From contig NZ_MWLK01000039.1 of assembly GCF_002198715.1 (NCBI RefSeq), positions 1 through 64,000 on the forward strand: 64,000 bases of DNA, in the 5' to 3' direction. The DNA comes from Rhodomicrobium sp. R_RK_3. Lineage in GTDB: Bacteria > Pseudomonadota > Alphaproteobacteria > Rhizobiales > Rhodomicrobiaceae. This document shows, piece after piece, positions 28,184 through 37,323 of this stretch. Made by a program: the position numbers and the translations under genes. The first letter of the stretch is position 1, and each line of letters opens with the position of its first letter. The notes below the pieces were generated by a model that was not told the DNA's origin, made no database searches, and saw only the letters and a list, made by a program, of their open reading frames with translations.

Positions 28184-29080
28184 ATGCTGCGGCTTTGCGT
28201 GCTCCTCGTATGCGCGCTGCTGACGGCGGCGCCGTCCGCCGCGAATGAGGTGACGATCGAGAATCAGGGCCTCGACGTCCTCGGCAATCTCGAGTTGGCG
28301 CCGGGCAAGACGCTCAAATCCGACGGCGTCGTGCTGCTCGTGCATGACACGCTGTCGCATCACCGCATGGAGATCATGTCGGCGATGCAGGAATTGCTGC
28401 GCGAGCGCGGCATCAACTCGCTGGCGATCACCCTGGGGCTCGGCCTGAATGCGCGGCGCGGCCTGTTCGACTGCTCGATCGAGCAGGACCACCGCAATGA
28501 GGATGCGGCCGTCGAAATCGCCGGCTGGATCAATTGGCTGAAGGAGCAGGGCGCCAGCAGCGTGACGGTCGCCGGCCATGCGCGCGGCGGCACCCAGGCC
28601 GCGATCTATGCGGCCAAGGACCCGGACAAGGTGGTGAAGCGGCTGATCCTGATCGCGCCGCTCGCCGACACGCCGACCAGCCTCGAGGCCGAATACGACC
28701 AGCGCTTCAAGCAGCCGCTGCCGCCGATTCTGGCCCAGGCGGAAAAGCTGGTCGCCGAGGATCAGTTCACCACGCTGATGCTCGACGTGCCGTTCCTGGT
28801 TTGCGACCGGGCCAAGGTGACGGCGGGGGCGTTCGTGAACTATTACGGCTCCAACCAGAATCTCTACACGCCGAGCCTGCTGCCCCATATCAAGCTGCCG
28901 ACGCTGGTCGTCGTCGGCGACCAGGACCCGCTCGCCTCCGAGCTGGTTCCGGCGATCCAGGGCATCCCCGGCCCGACGACCTTCACCCTCGTGGAGATCC
29001 CTGGCGCGGACCATTTCTTCCGCGATCAGGCGGCGGAAGACCTGACCGACAGGATCAAGGCGTTCCTCGAGAAGAAATAA
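28184..29080 (+). CDS. Exported alpha/beta-hydrolase-like protein (DUF3530-like)
   Basis: A 298-residue protein with a signal peptide (MLRLCVLLVCALLTAAPSAA) and an alpha/beta-hydrolase fold. The nucleophile elbow reads GHARGG, so the catalytic serine is alanine; the codon is GCG and surrounding residues are intact. The acid region VVGDQDP and the histidine in GADHFF are kept. The protein may be a non-catalytic member, as in DUF3530, where the serine is often absent. ATG 28184 follows GAGAGGTGGG; an in-frame ATG at 28151 is an alternative. Confidence 0.75.
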   Translation: MLRLCVLLVCALLTAAPSAANEVTIENQGLDVLGNLELAPGKTLKSDGVVLLVHDTLSHHRMEIMSAMQELLRERGINSLAITLGLGLNARRGLFDCSIEQDHRNEDAAVEIAGWINWLKEQGASSVTVAGHARGGTQAAIYAAKDPDKVVKRLILIAPLADTPTSLEAEYDQRFKQPLPPILAQAEKLVAEDQFTTLMLDVPFLVCDRAKVTAGAFVNYYGSNQNLYTPSLLPHIKLPTLVVVGDQDPLASELVPAIQGIPGPTTFTLVEIPGADHFFRDQAAEDLTDRIKAFLEKK

Positions 29081-29215
29081 GCGGCGGCAAGGGGCCCCCC
29101 AATTTCCCGGAAAATGCTTCGGACCGGAGCACCCCTGGCTTAACCAATGCGGGGTTAGGCTCGCATGGATCGCGGCCGGCGCGGTGCCGCGCCCTGCGCC
29201 ATGGGAGCCAACACG

Positions 29216-30316
29216 ATGCCCTGTCCCTCGATCGTCGCGTCCTTGTTCGCCGGTTCGGTGCTGTGCCTGGGCGCGCTGCCGGCCGTTGCCTGCACCTCGA
29301 TGGTGTTCCGGGCGCAGGACGGAACCGGCATCTATGCCCGCACGATGGAATGGGGCGCGACCGATTTCAAATCCGAGCTGATGCTGGTGCCCCGGGGCAC
29401 GGAATTCACGGCGCAGCTCGGCGACGGTGCCTCCGGACGGGCCTGGAAGACCGTTTACGGCTTTGTCGGCATCAATGCGGGCGGCCTCAATTACGGCACC
29501 GACGGCATGAACGAGCAGGGGCTGACCATCGGCGCGCTGTTCTTCCCCGGTTTTGCCGAGTTCCAGCAGCCGAGCGCCGATCAGCAATCGGCGACCATCA
29601 CCAGCATCGACCTCGTCAATTATGTGCTCGGCAATTTCAAAACTGTCGAGGAAGTCCGGCAGGCGATGCCGGGCTTGCGCGTCGTGCGCAATGCCGAGAT
29701 CGAAAAGCAGTTCGGCGGCCCGATTCCGCTGCATCACGTCGTCAGCGACGCGACGGGCGCCTCCATCGTCATCGAATACACCAAGGGCACGCTGGCGATC
29801 CATGACAACCGGATCGGCGTGATGACCAACGCCCCCAATTACGACTGGCATCTGCTCAATTTGCGCAATTACACCAATCTGCGGCCGATGGGCGCCCCTC
29901 CCGAGGCGATCGACGGCGTGTCGATGGCGCCCTTCGGCGCCGGCAGCGGCATGCTCGGGCTGCCGGGCGACTTCACGCCGCCATCCCGCTTCGTCCGCGC
30001 GGTGGCCTTCGTCCATGCGATGGCCCCGGTCAAGGACGCGGCGGCGGCGGTCGACGCGGCCTCGGCGATGCTGAACAATTTCGACATTCCCGAGGGCCTC
30101 GTCCGCGAAGGCGGCAGCGCGGACGAATACACCCAGTGGTCCGTCATCGCCGATACGCGCCACAAGGTCTATTATTACTGGACCAAGTACGACCGGCGCA
30201 TGCGCAGCGTGGATCTTGGCAAGCTCGATTTCACGGCGGCGACAATGTCCAGCTTCCCGCTGGACCGCGAGCGCGTGCAAAGCATCGAAGACCGCTCAGG
30301 GGATTTTCCGAAGTAG
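29216..30316 (+). CDS. Choloylglycine hydrolase-family amidase (Ntn)
   Basis: A 366-residue Ntn-hydrolase of the bile salt hydrolase/penicillin V acylase family. The signal peptide ends AVA just before C26, which becomes the N-terminal nucleophile CTSMVF after cleavage. Downstream motifs are RTMEWG, NYGTDGMNEQGL and the VVSDATG segment. The exported, gram-negative type of this family often acts on acyl-homoserine lactones or penicillin V rather than bile salts; the substrate here is unknown. ATG 29216 has GGAG at eight bases. The last 150 bp downstream hold a palindromic element before the convergent phaC. Confidence 0.88.
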   Translation: MPCPSIVASLFAGSVLCLGALPAVACTSMVFRAQDGTGIYARTMEWGATDFKSELMLVPRGTEFTAQLGDGASGRAWKTVYGFVGINAGGLNYGTDGMNEQGLTIGALFFPGFAEFQQPSADQQSATITSIDLVNYVLGNFKTVEEVRQAMPGLRVVRNAEIEKQFGGPIPLHHVVSDATGASIVIEYTKGTLAIHDNRIGVMTNAPNYDWHLLNLRNYTNLRPMGAPPEAIDGVSMAPFGAGSGMLGLPGDFTPPSRFVRAVAFVHAMAPVKDAAAAVDAASAMLNNFDIPEGLVREGGSADEYTQWSVIADTRHKVYYYWTKYDRRMRSVDLGKLDFTAATMSSFPLDRERVQSIEDRSGDFPK

Positions 30317-30348
30317 AGTGGGTCGGATGAGTGGCGCATCCTCCCCAA

Positions 30349-30456
30349 CGAAATCCCCGCAAAGGCGGGGATCCAGTACGCCGCAGCGTAAGCGGTTGGG
30401 CCGAATGCCAGTTGCGAGTTTGTGAATACTGGATCCCCGCCTTCGCGGGGATTTCG
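30349..30456. repeat. About 108-bp palindromic element, copy 1
   Basis: Inverted ends (CGAAATCCCCGCAAAGGCGG to its inverse near 30456) enclose about 50 bp including CGCCGCAGCGTAAGCGGTTG. The whole element is present in inverted orientation at 55105-55212. Both copies lie between convergent genes (here the Ntn amidase and phaC). Confidence 0.85.
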
Positions 30457-30473
30457 GTCTGAACTGATCGCGC

Positions 30474-32294
30474 CTACCCCTTCACATAGCTCCCCGGCGC
30501 GTCTTCCAGCGGCTGGTTCATGCCGTGGCCGGGAAGGCGGGCGGGGATCATGCCGCCGGACAGGCCCGCCAGCCACGCGCCGTAATCGGGCCACCAGGAC
30601 CCGGCGGTTTCCTGGGCGCTGGCCAGCCAGTCCTCCAGCGTCGGCCATGCCTTGCTGTCGGGGCCGCCCGGGACCCAATGCATGTATTTCTTCGCGGCCG
30701 GCGGGTTGATGACCCCGGCGATGTGGCCCGAGCCGGCCAGCACATAGCGCACCGGGCCGCCGAACATCCGCGCGCCGTTGAACACCGATTTGGCCGGCGC
30801 GATATGGTCCTCGCGCGCCGCCAGCTCGTAAATCGGCAGCTTCACCTTGCTCAGATCCAGTTTCACGCCGCCGATCGACATCTCGCCCTTGGCCAGCCGG
30901 TTGTTCTGATAGAACTCGCGCAGATAGAAGCTGTGATTGGCCCGCGTCATCCGCGTGGTGTCGGAATTCCAGTAGAGCAGGTCGAACGGAAAGGGCTGCT
31001 TGCCGAGCAGATAATTGTTCACGACATAGGGCCAGATCAGGTCCTTCGGGCGGAGCATGTTGAACACCGCCGCCATGCGCGAGCCGTCGAGATAGCCCTG
31101 CTCGGCCATCATCGCCTCCAGCGCCTTGATCTGGGTGTCGTCGATGAACACCATCAGGTCGCCGGCCTGGGCGAAATCGACCTGCGCCGCCAGGAACGAG
31201 GCCGAGTTGAAGCGGTCATCGCCGGTCGCGGCCATGTAGGAGAGCGTCGTGCCGAGCAGCGTGCCGCCGACGCAATAGCCCATCACGTTGACCTTGGCCT
31301 GATCGGTCAGCCGCTGCACCACCGAGAGCGGCTCGAGGATGCCCTCGTTCATGTAGTCTTCGAAGGTTTTGTGCGCGAGCCGCTGGTCCGGGTTGACCCA
31401 GGACACCACGAAGACGGTGAAGCCCTGGTCGACCAGCCAGCGGATGAAGCTCTTCTGCGGCACGAGGTCGAGAATGTAGAATTTGTTGATCCAGGGCGGC
31501 ACGATCATCAGCGGCAGCGCGTGAACGTCCGGCGTCGTCGGTTGATATTGGATGAGCTGCATCACCTGGTTCTGGAACACCACCTTGCCGGGCGTCGTCG
31601 CCAGATTCTTGCCGACGGCGAAGGCGCCGAGATCGGTCTGCTTGATTTTCAGCAGGTCGCCCGACTCGTCCAGATCCTTCAGCAATTGCGTCATGCCCCG
31701 GACGAGGTTTTCCGCGTTCGACGACATCGTCGTGCGCAGCACTTCCGGGTTGGTGAAGGGGAAGTTCGACGGCGAGAGCGCGCTGGTGAGCTGGGTCAGG
31801 TAGAACTGCGCCCGGTGGCGCGTACGCTCCTCGACGCCGTCGGCGCTGCGAATCAGGTCGTCGGCCCAGTTGACGCTCAGCAGATAGGCCTGCTTGCAGA
31901 AATCGAAGAAGGGATTTTCGGTCCATTCGGGGTCGCGGAAGCGGCTGTCGCCGGGCGCGGGCGTGGCCAGCGGCTCGACCTTCTCGCCCATGAAGCGGCG
32001 ATGGGTGCGGCCCCACAACTCGACCATATTCTCGGCGAGCTTGGCTTGCTTGGCGGCGAATTTCTCCGGCTCGGCCATCCAGGCGCTCATCACCGCGCCG
32101 ATCAGATTGCCCGCCTCGCTCATCTCATTGGCGATGCCGGCCGGGCCGTCCGCGCGCTTGTCGTCCAGCATCCGCGCCATGGCCTTGGCGCCGACCTCCA
32201 TCAGCTTCATCATATTCTGGGCGAGCTGTTCCGGGTCCTTCACGGCGTAGGGCATATCGGACGCGGCGCCCTTTGCTCCTCGATCGTCGGCCAT
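30474..32294 (-). CDS. phaC: Class I poly(3-hydroxybutyrate) synthase
   Basis: A 606-residue class I PHA synthase that polymerises 3-hydroxybutyryl-CoA. The catalytic triad is visible: C341 in the lipase-like box GYCVGGTLL, D496 in AAREDHIAP and H524 in GSGHIAGV. The N-terminal PhaC domain (FTNPEVLRTT, NWADDLI) is normal. ATG 32294 follows GGGAGAG and is preferred over an in-frame upstream start. No phaA/phaB or phasin gene is adjacent; bdhA lies 24 kb away. A PhaR-type site lies 70 bp upstream. Confidence 0.95.
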   Translation of the reverse strand: MADDRGAKGAASDMPYAVKDPEQLAQNMMKLMEVGAKAMARMLDDKRADGPAGIANEMSEAGNLIGAVMSAWMAEPEKFAAKQAKLAENMVELWGRTHRRFMGEKVEPLATPAPGDSRFRDPEWTENPFFDFCKQAYLLSVNWADDLIRSADGVEERTRHRAQFYLTQLTSALSPSNFPFTNPEVLRTTMSSNAENLVRGMTQLLKDLDESGDLLKIKQTDLGAFAVGKNLATTPGKVVFQNQVMQLIQYQPTTPDVHALPLMIVPPWINKFYILDLVPQKSFIRWLVDQGFTVFVVSWVNPDQRLAHKTFEDYMNEGILEPLSVVQRLTDQAKVNVMGYCVGGTLLGTTLSYMAATGDDRFNSASFLAAQVDFAQAGDLMVFIDDTQIKALEAMMAEQGYLDGSRMAAVFNMLRPKDLIWPYVVNNYLLGKQPFPFDLLYWNSDTTRMTRANHSFYLREFYQNNRLAKGEMSIGGVKLDLSKVKLPIYELAAREDHIAPAKSVFNGARMFGGPVRYVLAGSGHIAGVINPPAAKKYMHWVPGGPDSKAWPTLEDWLASAQETAGSWWPDYGAWLAGLSGGMIPARLPGHGMNQPLEDAPGSYVKG

Positions 32295-32363
32295 TGTCTC
32301 TCCCGCTGGGTCATAGGCATAATCACTGATGTAGAAATGCCGCAAGGCGCGGCAAAATCCGCG

Positions 32364-32374
32364 CTGCGGCGCAG
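32364..32374. promoter_or_regulatory. Possible PhaR operator upstream of phaC
   Basis: The sequence CTGCGGCGCAG fits CTGC-N3-GCAG, the PhaR recognition pattern known from Rhodobacter and Paracoccus. It lies about 70 bp upstream of the phaC start in the 292-bp gap between phaC and the divergent small lipoprotein gene. The motif is short and a few chance copies are expected in 64 kb, so placement is the main support. Confidence 0.4.
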
Positions 32375-32586
32375 CGACCTGCTCTTTTCTCGTCTTGAAC
32401 TAAATCTCCACATAAATCCCCGCGATAATCAACGGATCTGATCGGCGGGCCGGAGCGAGCTCCAGCGCCAATGTTCCCTTCCCGTTTCGCGGTGAAAATG
32501 ATATGGAAAACCCAGTTCCAACGAATCACAGCGCGTAATTTGGGGGAAGCGGCCTGGGCTGTCCAGGAACGCTAAGGAAAATGAAC

Positions 32587-32805
32587 ATGCAACGCAGTTT
32601 TAAAACGGCGATTGTACTATTATGCGTTGTCTGCTCCGCTGGCCTTTCGGGCTGTGCGGATAGCCTCTACCCGCGCCTTCCCGATCTCGGGGGCACGAGC
32701 AGCAATCTGCTCACGCCGCAGCAGCAGGAGCAGACCATCAAGGACTTGACGACCGAGCAGAGAACGCACGGCGCCGAGGCCGCCAAGACGATTGAGGCGC
32801 GTTAA
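32587..32805 (+). CDS. Small lipoprotein, function unknown
   Basis: A 72-residue lipoprotein with a lipobox LSGC (mature cysteine about residue 23), then a short Pro/Gly segment and a helical C-terminal half rich in Gln, Glu and Lys (QQQEQTIKDLTTEQRTHGAEA). ATG 32587 is preferred since AAGGA is 8 bases upstream; an ATG two codons earlier is too close to it. It is divergent from phaC and 137 bp before the aminotransferase gene. Not in a named family that I recognise. Confidence 0.75.
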   Translation: MQRSFKTAIVLLCVVCSAGLSGCADSLYPRLPDLGGTSSNLLTPQQQEQTIKDLTTEQRTHGAEAAKTIEAR

Positions 32806-32941
32806 CAGCCTCGAAAATCGGGCAGCCGGTGCGGGCAAGCACAGCGCCCGCGAGACCATATAGGCTTCCACTGACGCTCCGCTCACGGGTTCTCTCGTGG
32901 GCGGCGCGCCAAATCTAAAGTTCCCCGGGAGGGATCAAGCT

Positions 32942-34177
32942 GTGCCGGACCCCACGCAAGATTTTCATCGTATCAAACGCCTGCCGCCCTATGTCTTCGA
33001 GCAGGTGAACAAGCTCAAGGCTCAGGCCCGCAATCGCGGCGAGGACATCATCGATTTCGGCATGGGCAATCCCGATTTGCCCACGCCCCAGCACATCGTC
33101 GAGAAGATGATGGAGACTGTCACCAAGCCGCGCACCCACCGCTATTCGGCCTCGCGCGGCATTCCCGGACTGCGCCGCGCCCAGGCGGCCTATTACGAGC
33201 GCCGCTTCGGCGTGAAACTCAATCCGGATACGCAGGTCGTCGCCACGCTCGGCTCGAAAGAGGGCTTTGCCAATATGGCGCAGGCGATCACCGCGCCGGG
33301 CGACGTCATTCTGTCGCCGAACCCGACTTATCCGATCCACGAATTCGGCTTCATCATGTCGGGCGCCTCGATCCGCAGCCTGCCGGCGACGCCCGACGCC
33401 GATTTCATGACCGCGCTCGACCGCGCCGTGCGCCATTCGATCCCCAAACCCCTGGCGCTGGTGCTGAGCTACCCGTCCAATCCGACCGCGCTCGTCGCCG
33501 ATCTCGATTTCTACAAGGAGGTCGTGGATTTCGCCCGCAAGAACGACCTCATCATCCTGTCCGACGTCGCCTATGCCGAGATCTATTTCGACGTGCCGCC
33601 GCCGCCCTCGATCCTGCAGGTGAAGGGCGCCATGGACGTCGCCGTCGAGTTCACCTCGCTGTCGAAGACCTATTCGATGCCGGGCTGGCGCATGGGCTTC
33701 GCGGTCGGCAATGAGCGGCTGATCGCGGCGCTGGCGCGGGTCAAGTCCTATCTCGATTACGGCGCGTTCACGCCGATCCAGGTCGCCGCCGCCGCCGCCC
33801 TCAACGGACCGCAGGAATGCGTCGCCGAGATGCGCGAAACCTATCGGCGCCGCCGCGACTGCCTCGTCGATTCCATGGCGCGGGCGGGCTGGGACATTCC
33901 GCCGCCCCCGGCGACGATGTTCGCCTGGGCGCCGCTGCCGCCGCAGATGCGCGAGCTCGGCTCGCTGGAATTCTCCAAGCTGCTCTTGGAAAAAGCCGGC
34001 GTCGCCGTCTCTCCGGGCGTCGGTTTCGGCGAATATGGCGAGGGCTTTATCCGGATCGCGCTTGTGGAAAACGAGCAGCGCGTCCGGCAGGCCGCCCGCA
34101 GCGTCAAGAAATTTCTGTCCGAAGCCGCGACGACCATGCATAACGTCATCCCGTTGGCCTCGGGCCAGAGCCGGTAG
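32942..34177 (+). CDS. PLP-dependent aminotransferase (AlaC/LL-DAP-type)
   Basis: A 411-residue fold-type I aminotransferase. The PLP lysine is K242 in SLSKTYSMPGWRMGF, and the phosphate/PLP contacts YPSNPT and SDVAYAEIYF are present. Annotation as alanine-synthesising (AlaC) or LL-diaminopimelate-like transferases is usual for this subgroup; direct upstream linkage to homoserine dehydrogenase would also fit aspartate-family metabolism. GTG 32942 is chosen as start because GGGAGGG is at proper spacing. This is the first gene of the run with hom, glpX and recJ. Confidence 0.88.
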   Translation: MPDPTQDFHRIKRLPPYVFEQVNKLKAQARNRGEDIIDFGMGNPDLPTPQHIVEKMMETVTKPRTHRYSASRGIPGLRRAQAAYYERRFGVKLNPDTQVVATLGSKEGFANMAQAITAPGDVILSPNPTYPIHEFGFIMSGASIRSLPATPDADFMTALDRAVRHSIPKPLALVLSYPSNPTALVADLDFYKEVVDFARKNDLIILSDVAYAEIYFDVPPPPSILQVKGAMDVAVEFTSLSKTYSMPGWRMGFAVGNERLIAALARVKSYLDYGAFTPIQVAAAAALNGPQECVAEMRETYRRRRDCLVDSMARAGWDIPPPPATMFAWAPLPPQMRELGSLEFSKLLLEKAGVAVSPGVGFGEYGEGFIRIALVENEQRVRQAARSVKKFLSEAATTMHNVIPLASGQSR

Positions 34178-34340
34178 GCTGGCCGCTCCCCTCGCGCGCA
34201 TGGCGGCGGCGAGGGGTTGCGGACTGCCGGTGAGGCGCCAAACCCTCACCCGGAACGCGCTGCATTGGCTCCAAACCGAGGCTCGATGATATGAATTTGG
34301 GGCGGCCCGCGAGGGCCCCCCGGTCGTGCTTGGGAATGCT

Positions 34341-35639
34341 ATGGAACCACTCAGGATCGGTCTGGCCGGGCTCGGCACGGTCGGCGCCGGTGTGCTGCAC
34401 TTGCTGGCGGAGAACGGCGAGGCGTTGGCCTTGCGCTGCGGCCGGGCCGTCGAAGTCCGCGCCGTCAGCGCCCGCGACCGCACGCGCGACCGCGGCATCG
34501 ACCTCTCCGGTCTCGAATGGTTCGACGACCCGGTCGCGCTGGCCAGAAGCGGCGCGATCGACGTGTTCGTCGAACTGATCGGCGGCGAGGACGGGGCCGC
34601 CAAGGCCGCCGTCGAAGCGGCGCTGGCCTCGGGCAAACCAGTCGTCACGGCCAACAAGGCGCTGCTCGCCAAGCATGGCACCGCCCTCGCCAAACTCGCC
34701 GAGGCGAACCGCGCCGCGCTGTATTTCGAAGCGGCGGTCGCGGGCGGCATTCCGATCGTCAAGACCATGCGCGAAAGTCTGACCGGCAATCAGGTCACGC
34801 GCGTCATCGGCATCCTCAACGGCACCTGCAACTATATCCTGACCCGGATGCAGACCGACGGCCACGCCTTCGAGGCCGTGCTGCTCGACGCTCAGCGCGC
34901 CGGCTATGCCGAGGCCGATCCGACCTTCGACATCGAAGGCCACGACACCGCGCATAAGCTCGCTATCCTGACCAGCCTCGCTTTCGGCACCGAAATGTCC
35001 TTCGACACCATCTATCTCGAAGGCATCTCCTCGATCACGCCCGCCGACATCGAGGCGGCGGACGAGCTCGGCTACAAGATCAAGCTGCTCGGCGTTGCCC
35101 TGCGCACCGAAAGCGGCATCGAGCAGCGCGTCCACCCGACCCTGCTGCCGATCCACAGCGCCATCGCCCAGGTCGACGGCGTGCTGAACTGCGTCGCTCT
35201 GCACGGCGATTTCGCCGGCGACATCATGCTGGTCGGACCCGGCGCCGGCGCCCGGCCGACCGCGTCCTCCGTGGTCAGCGACATTGTCGACCTGGCGCGC
35301 GGCGCGCATTTGCCCGCCTTCGGCACGCCCGCCGCGCGGCTGCTGCCGCATGTCCGCGCCGCCATGCCGACGCATGAGGGCGGCTATTACATCCGCCTCT
35401 CCGTCCACGACCGGCCCGGCGCTTTTGCCGCGATCGCCGCGCGCATGGCGGCGGAGGGCATTTCGCTCGAAAGCATCGTGCAGAAGCACGGCTCCTCGGA
35501 TGGCGGCCGCAAGCAGGCGATGGTGGTCATCGTGACGCACGAGACCACCGAAGCCGCGATCCGCCAGGCGCTCGACGCCATCGAGGCCGACGGCCATGTC
35601 GATGAGAAACCGCAGATGATCCGCATCGAGCGGCTGTAA
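34341..35639 (+). CDS. hom: Homoserine dehydrogenase
   Basis: A 432-residue enzyme that reduces aspartate semialdehyde to homoserine on the way to threonine and methionine. An N-terminal Rossmann motif GLAGLGTVGAGV, the catalytic domain with GILNGTCNYIL and DIEGHDTAHKL, and a C-terminal ACT domain (from about residue 350, YIRLSVHDRPGAF), which allows threonine feedback inhibition, are visible. A GTG five codons upstream in frame is an alternative start. Confidence 0.95.
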   Translation: MEPLRIGLAGLGTVGAGVLHLLAENGEALALRCGRAVEVRAVSARDRTRDRGIDLSGLEWFDDPVALARSGAIDVFVELIGGEDGAAKAAVEAALASGKPVVTANKALLAKHGTALAKLAEANRAALYFEAAVAGGIPIVKTMRESLTGNQVTRVIGILNGTCNYILTRMQTDGHAFEAVLLDAQRAGYAEADPTFDIEGHDTAHKLAILTSLAFGTEMSFDTIYLEGISSITPADIEAADELGYKIKLLGVALRTESGIEQRVHPTLLPIHSAIAQVDGVLNCVALHGDFAGDIMLVGPGAGARPTASSVVSDIVDLARGAHLPAFGTPAARLLPHVRAAMPTHEGGYYIRLSVHDRPGAFAAIAARMAAEGISLESIVQKHGSSDGGRKQAMVVIVTHETTEAAIRQALDAIEADGHVDEKPQMIRIERL

Positions 35640-35825
35640 CCTTCACCGGCCATGATGCGCGAACCCGCCAGCCATCCCCGCTCCCGCGAGGATCGGGTTT
35701 TTGCGGCTTATGGCCTAATCTGAACTTTCGCCCACGCGGAGGCTTGTGGCCATGACCGGATCGTCATGCCTTCGTGATTGCGATGGTGTATAACCGCCTG
35801 GTCCTTGCCGCTCATTGGAGGCTCT

Positions 35826-36815
35826 ATGTCGACGGATCAACCCAAAACGGTCCTGCAGCGCTCGTTATCGATCGAAGTTGCGCGCGTGACCGAGGCCGCC
35901 GCGATCGCCGCCGGGCGTTTGCGCGGGCGCGGCAATGAGGCGGATGCCGACCGCGCCGCCGTCGATGCCATGCGCCGCGAGTTGAACAAGCTCAACATTC
36001 GCGGCAAGGTGGTGATCGGCGAGGGCGAGCGTGACGAGGCGCCGATGCTCTATATCGGCGAGGAACTGGGCACCGGCAACGGCCCGGAGGTCGACATCGC
36101 CGTCGATCCGCTCGAAGGTACGACGCTCTGCGCCAAGGCCATGCCCAACGCGCTGGCCGTGCTGGCGATGGCCGAGGGCGGCACGCTGCTGAACGCCCCC
36201 GACATCTACATGGACAAGATCGCCATCGGCCCGGGCTATCCGGACGGCCTCGTCGATCTCGACCGCAGCCCGACCGAGAATTTGCGCCGCCTCGCCGAGG
36301 CCAAGGGCGTCAAGATCTCCGACCTGACGGTGTGCATTCTCGACCGCTCGCGCCACGGCAAGCTGATCGACGAAGTGCGCCAGACCGGCGCCGCCATCAA
36401 TCTGATCGGTGACGGCGACATCGCCGGCATCATCCAGACCGTGGAAGCGGCCGAGACCGACATCTATATCGGCATCGGCGGCGCGCCGGAGGGCGTTTTG
36501 GCGGCCTCGGCCCTGCGCTGCATCGGCGGCCAGATGCAGGGACGCCTGACCCCGCTCAGCGAGGATGAGAGGAAGCGCGCCGAGGCCATGGGCCTCACCG
36601 ACCTGACGCCGAAATATTCCATCGAGCAGATGGCGCGCGGCGACGTCATCTTCGCCGCGACGGGCGTCACCGACGGCTCGCTGCTGAGCGGCGTGAAATT
36701 CTCCAACGGCCGCGTCGAGACGCATACGGTGATCATGCGCGCCGCCACCAAGACCGTCCGCTGGCTCCGCACCCAGCACCGCGCCGCCGCAAAATTTCCG
36801 CTGTCGGAGAGCTGA
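35826..36815 (+). CDS. glpX: Class II fructose-1,6-bisphosphatase
   Basis: A 329-residue GlpX-type phosphatase for gluconeogenesis and, in autotrophs, the Calvin cycle. The metal and substrate motifs are present: GEGERDEAPML, VDPLEGTT and NAPDIYMDKI, followed by GIGGAPEGVLAASAL. ATG 35826 follows GGAGG. The upstream in-frame extension is not family-like. Located between hom and recJ, an order seen commonly in Rhizobiales. Confidence 0.95.
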   Translation: MSTDQPKTVLQRSLSIEVARVTEAAAIAAGRLRGRGNEADADRAAVDAMRRELNKLNIRGKVVIGEGERDEAPMLYIGEELGTGNGPEVDIAVDPLEGTTLCAKAMPNALAVLAMAEGGTLLNAPDIYMDKIAIGPGYPDGLVDLDRSPTENLRRLAEAKGVKISDLTVCILDRSRHGKLIDEVRQTGAAINLIGDGDIAGIIQTVEAAETDIYIGIGGAPEGVLAASALRCIGGQMQGRLTPLSEDERKRAEAMGLTDLTPKYSIEQMARGDVIFAATGVTDGSLLSGVKFSNGRVETHTVIMRAATKTVRWLRTQHRAAAKFPLSES

Positions 36816-36864
36816 GCCCGGGCGGCGGCGCGTCCGACCTTTGCGACGTTCGAACTCTCTCCTC

Positions 36865-36973
36865 CGTCGCCCCGGCCGTCAGAGCCGGGGCCCACTCGCA
36901 TCTCCTCTTGCCACAGTGCTTGCGGAACGGCCATTCGGTCCCGGCTCGCCCTGACGGGCGTCCGGGACGACGG
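36865..36973. repeat. Dispersed repeat B, composite copy
   Basis: Nearly the same as 15948-16058, in the same orientation, starting CGTCGCCCCGGCCGTCAGAG and ending CCGGGACGACGG. It occupies part of the 508-bp gap between glpX and recJ, the only repeat-filled gap here that is not convergent. No gene is seen in the gap. Confidence 0.8.
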
Positions 36974-37083
36974 TATGGGGATGAGGCTGGTGGACGACGG
37001 CCGCCGATAGGCCTGACTTTCACCCAGCGCCTCCCAGTGGGGTATCCGGTTGCGGTGCGTCTCAGCCCTGTATCGCCCCTCAG

Positions 37084-37229
37084 AAAAAGCCCCCTCACCT
37101 TAGGCGGGAGCCCTCTCCCTCAAGGGGAGAGGGCGATGCCGCGTATGACGTTCGGCGCCTCATCTTGCTCGGCGTGCCCTCTCCCCTCGAGGGAGAGGGC
37201 GGGCGCGTCAGCGACCGGGTGAGGGGCTG
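37084..37229. repeat. Inverted-repeat-ended element, copy 1 (CCCCCTCACC family)
   Basis: About 146 bp that begins AAAAAGCCCCCTCACC and ends GGGTGAGGGGCT, with CCCTCTCCCTCAAGGGGAGAGGG-type hairpins inside (two palindromes, about 37111 and 37178). The same layout recurs at 58934-59094. It lies between glpX and recJ. Confidence 0.8.
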
Positions 37230-37323
37230 TTCGTGCTCCTGGCTCTCCACACCCGCCCCCGTAGCCTCGCGCACTTCCGTATCGAATCGGGATAGCTTAA
37301 CCTTCCTTAATAGGGGGTAGGCG

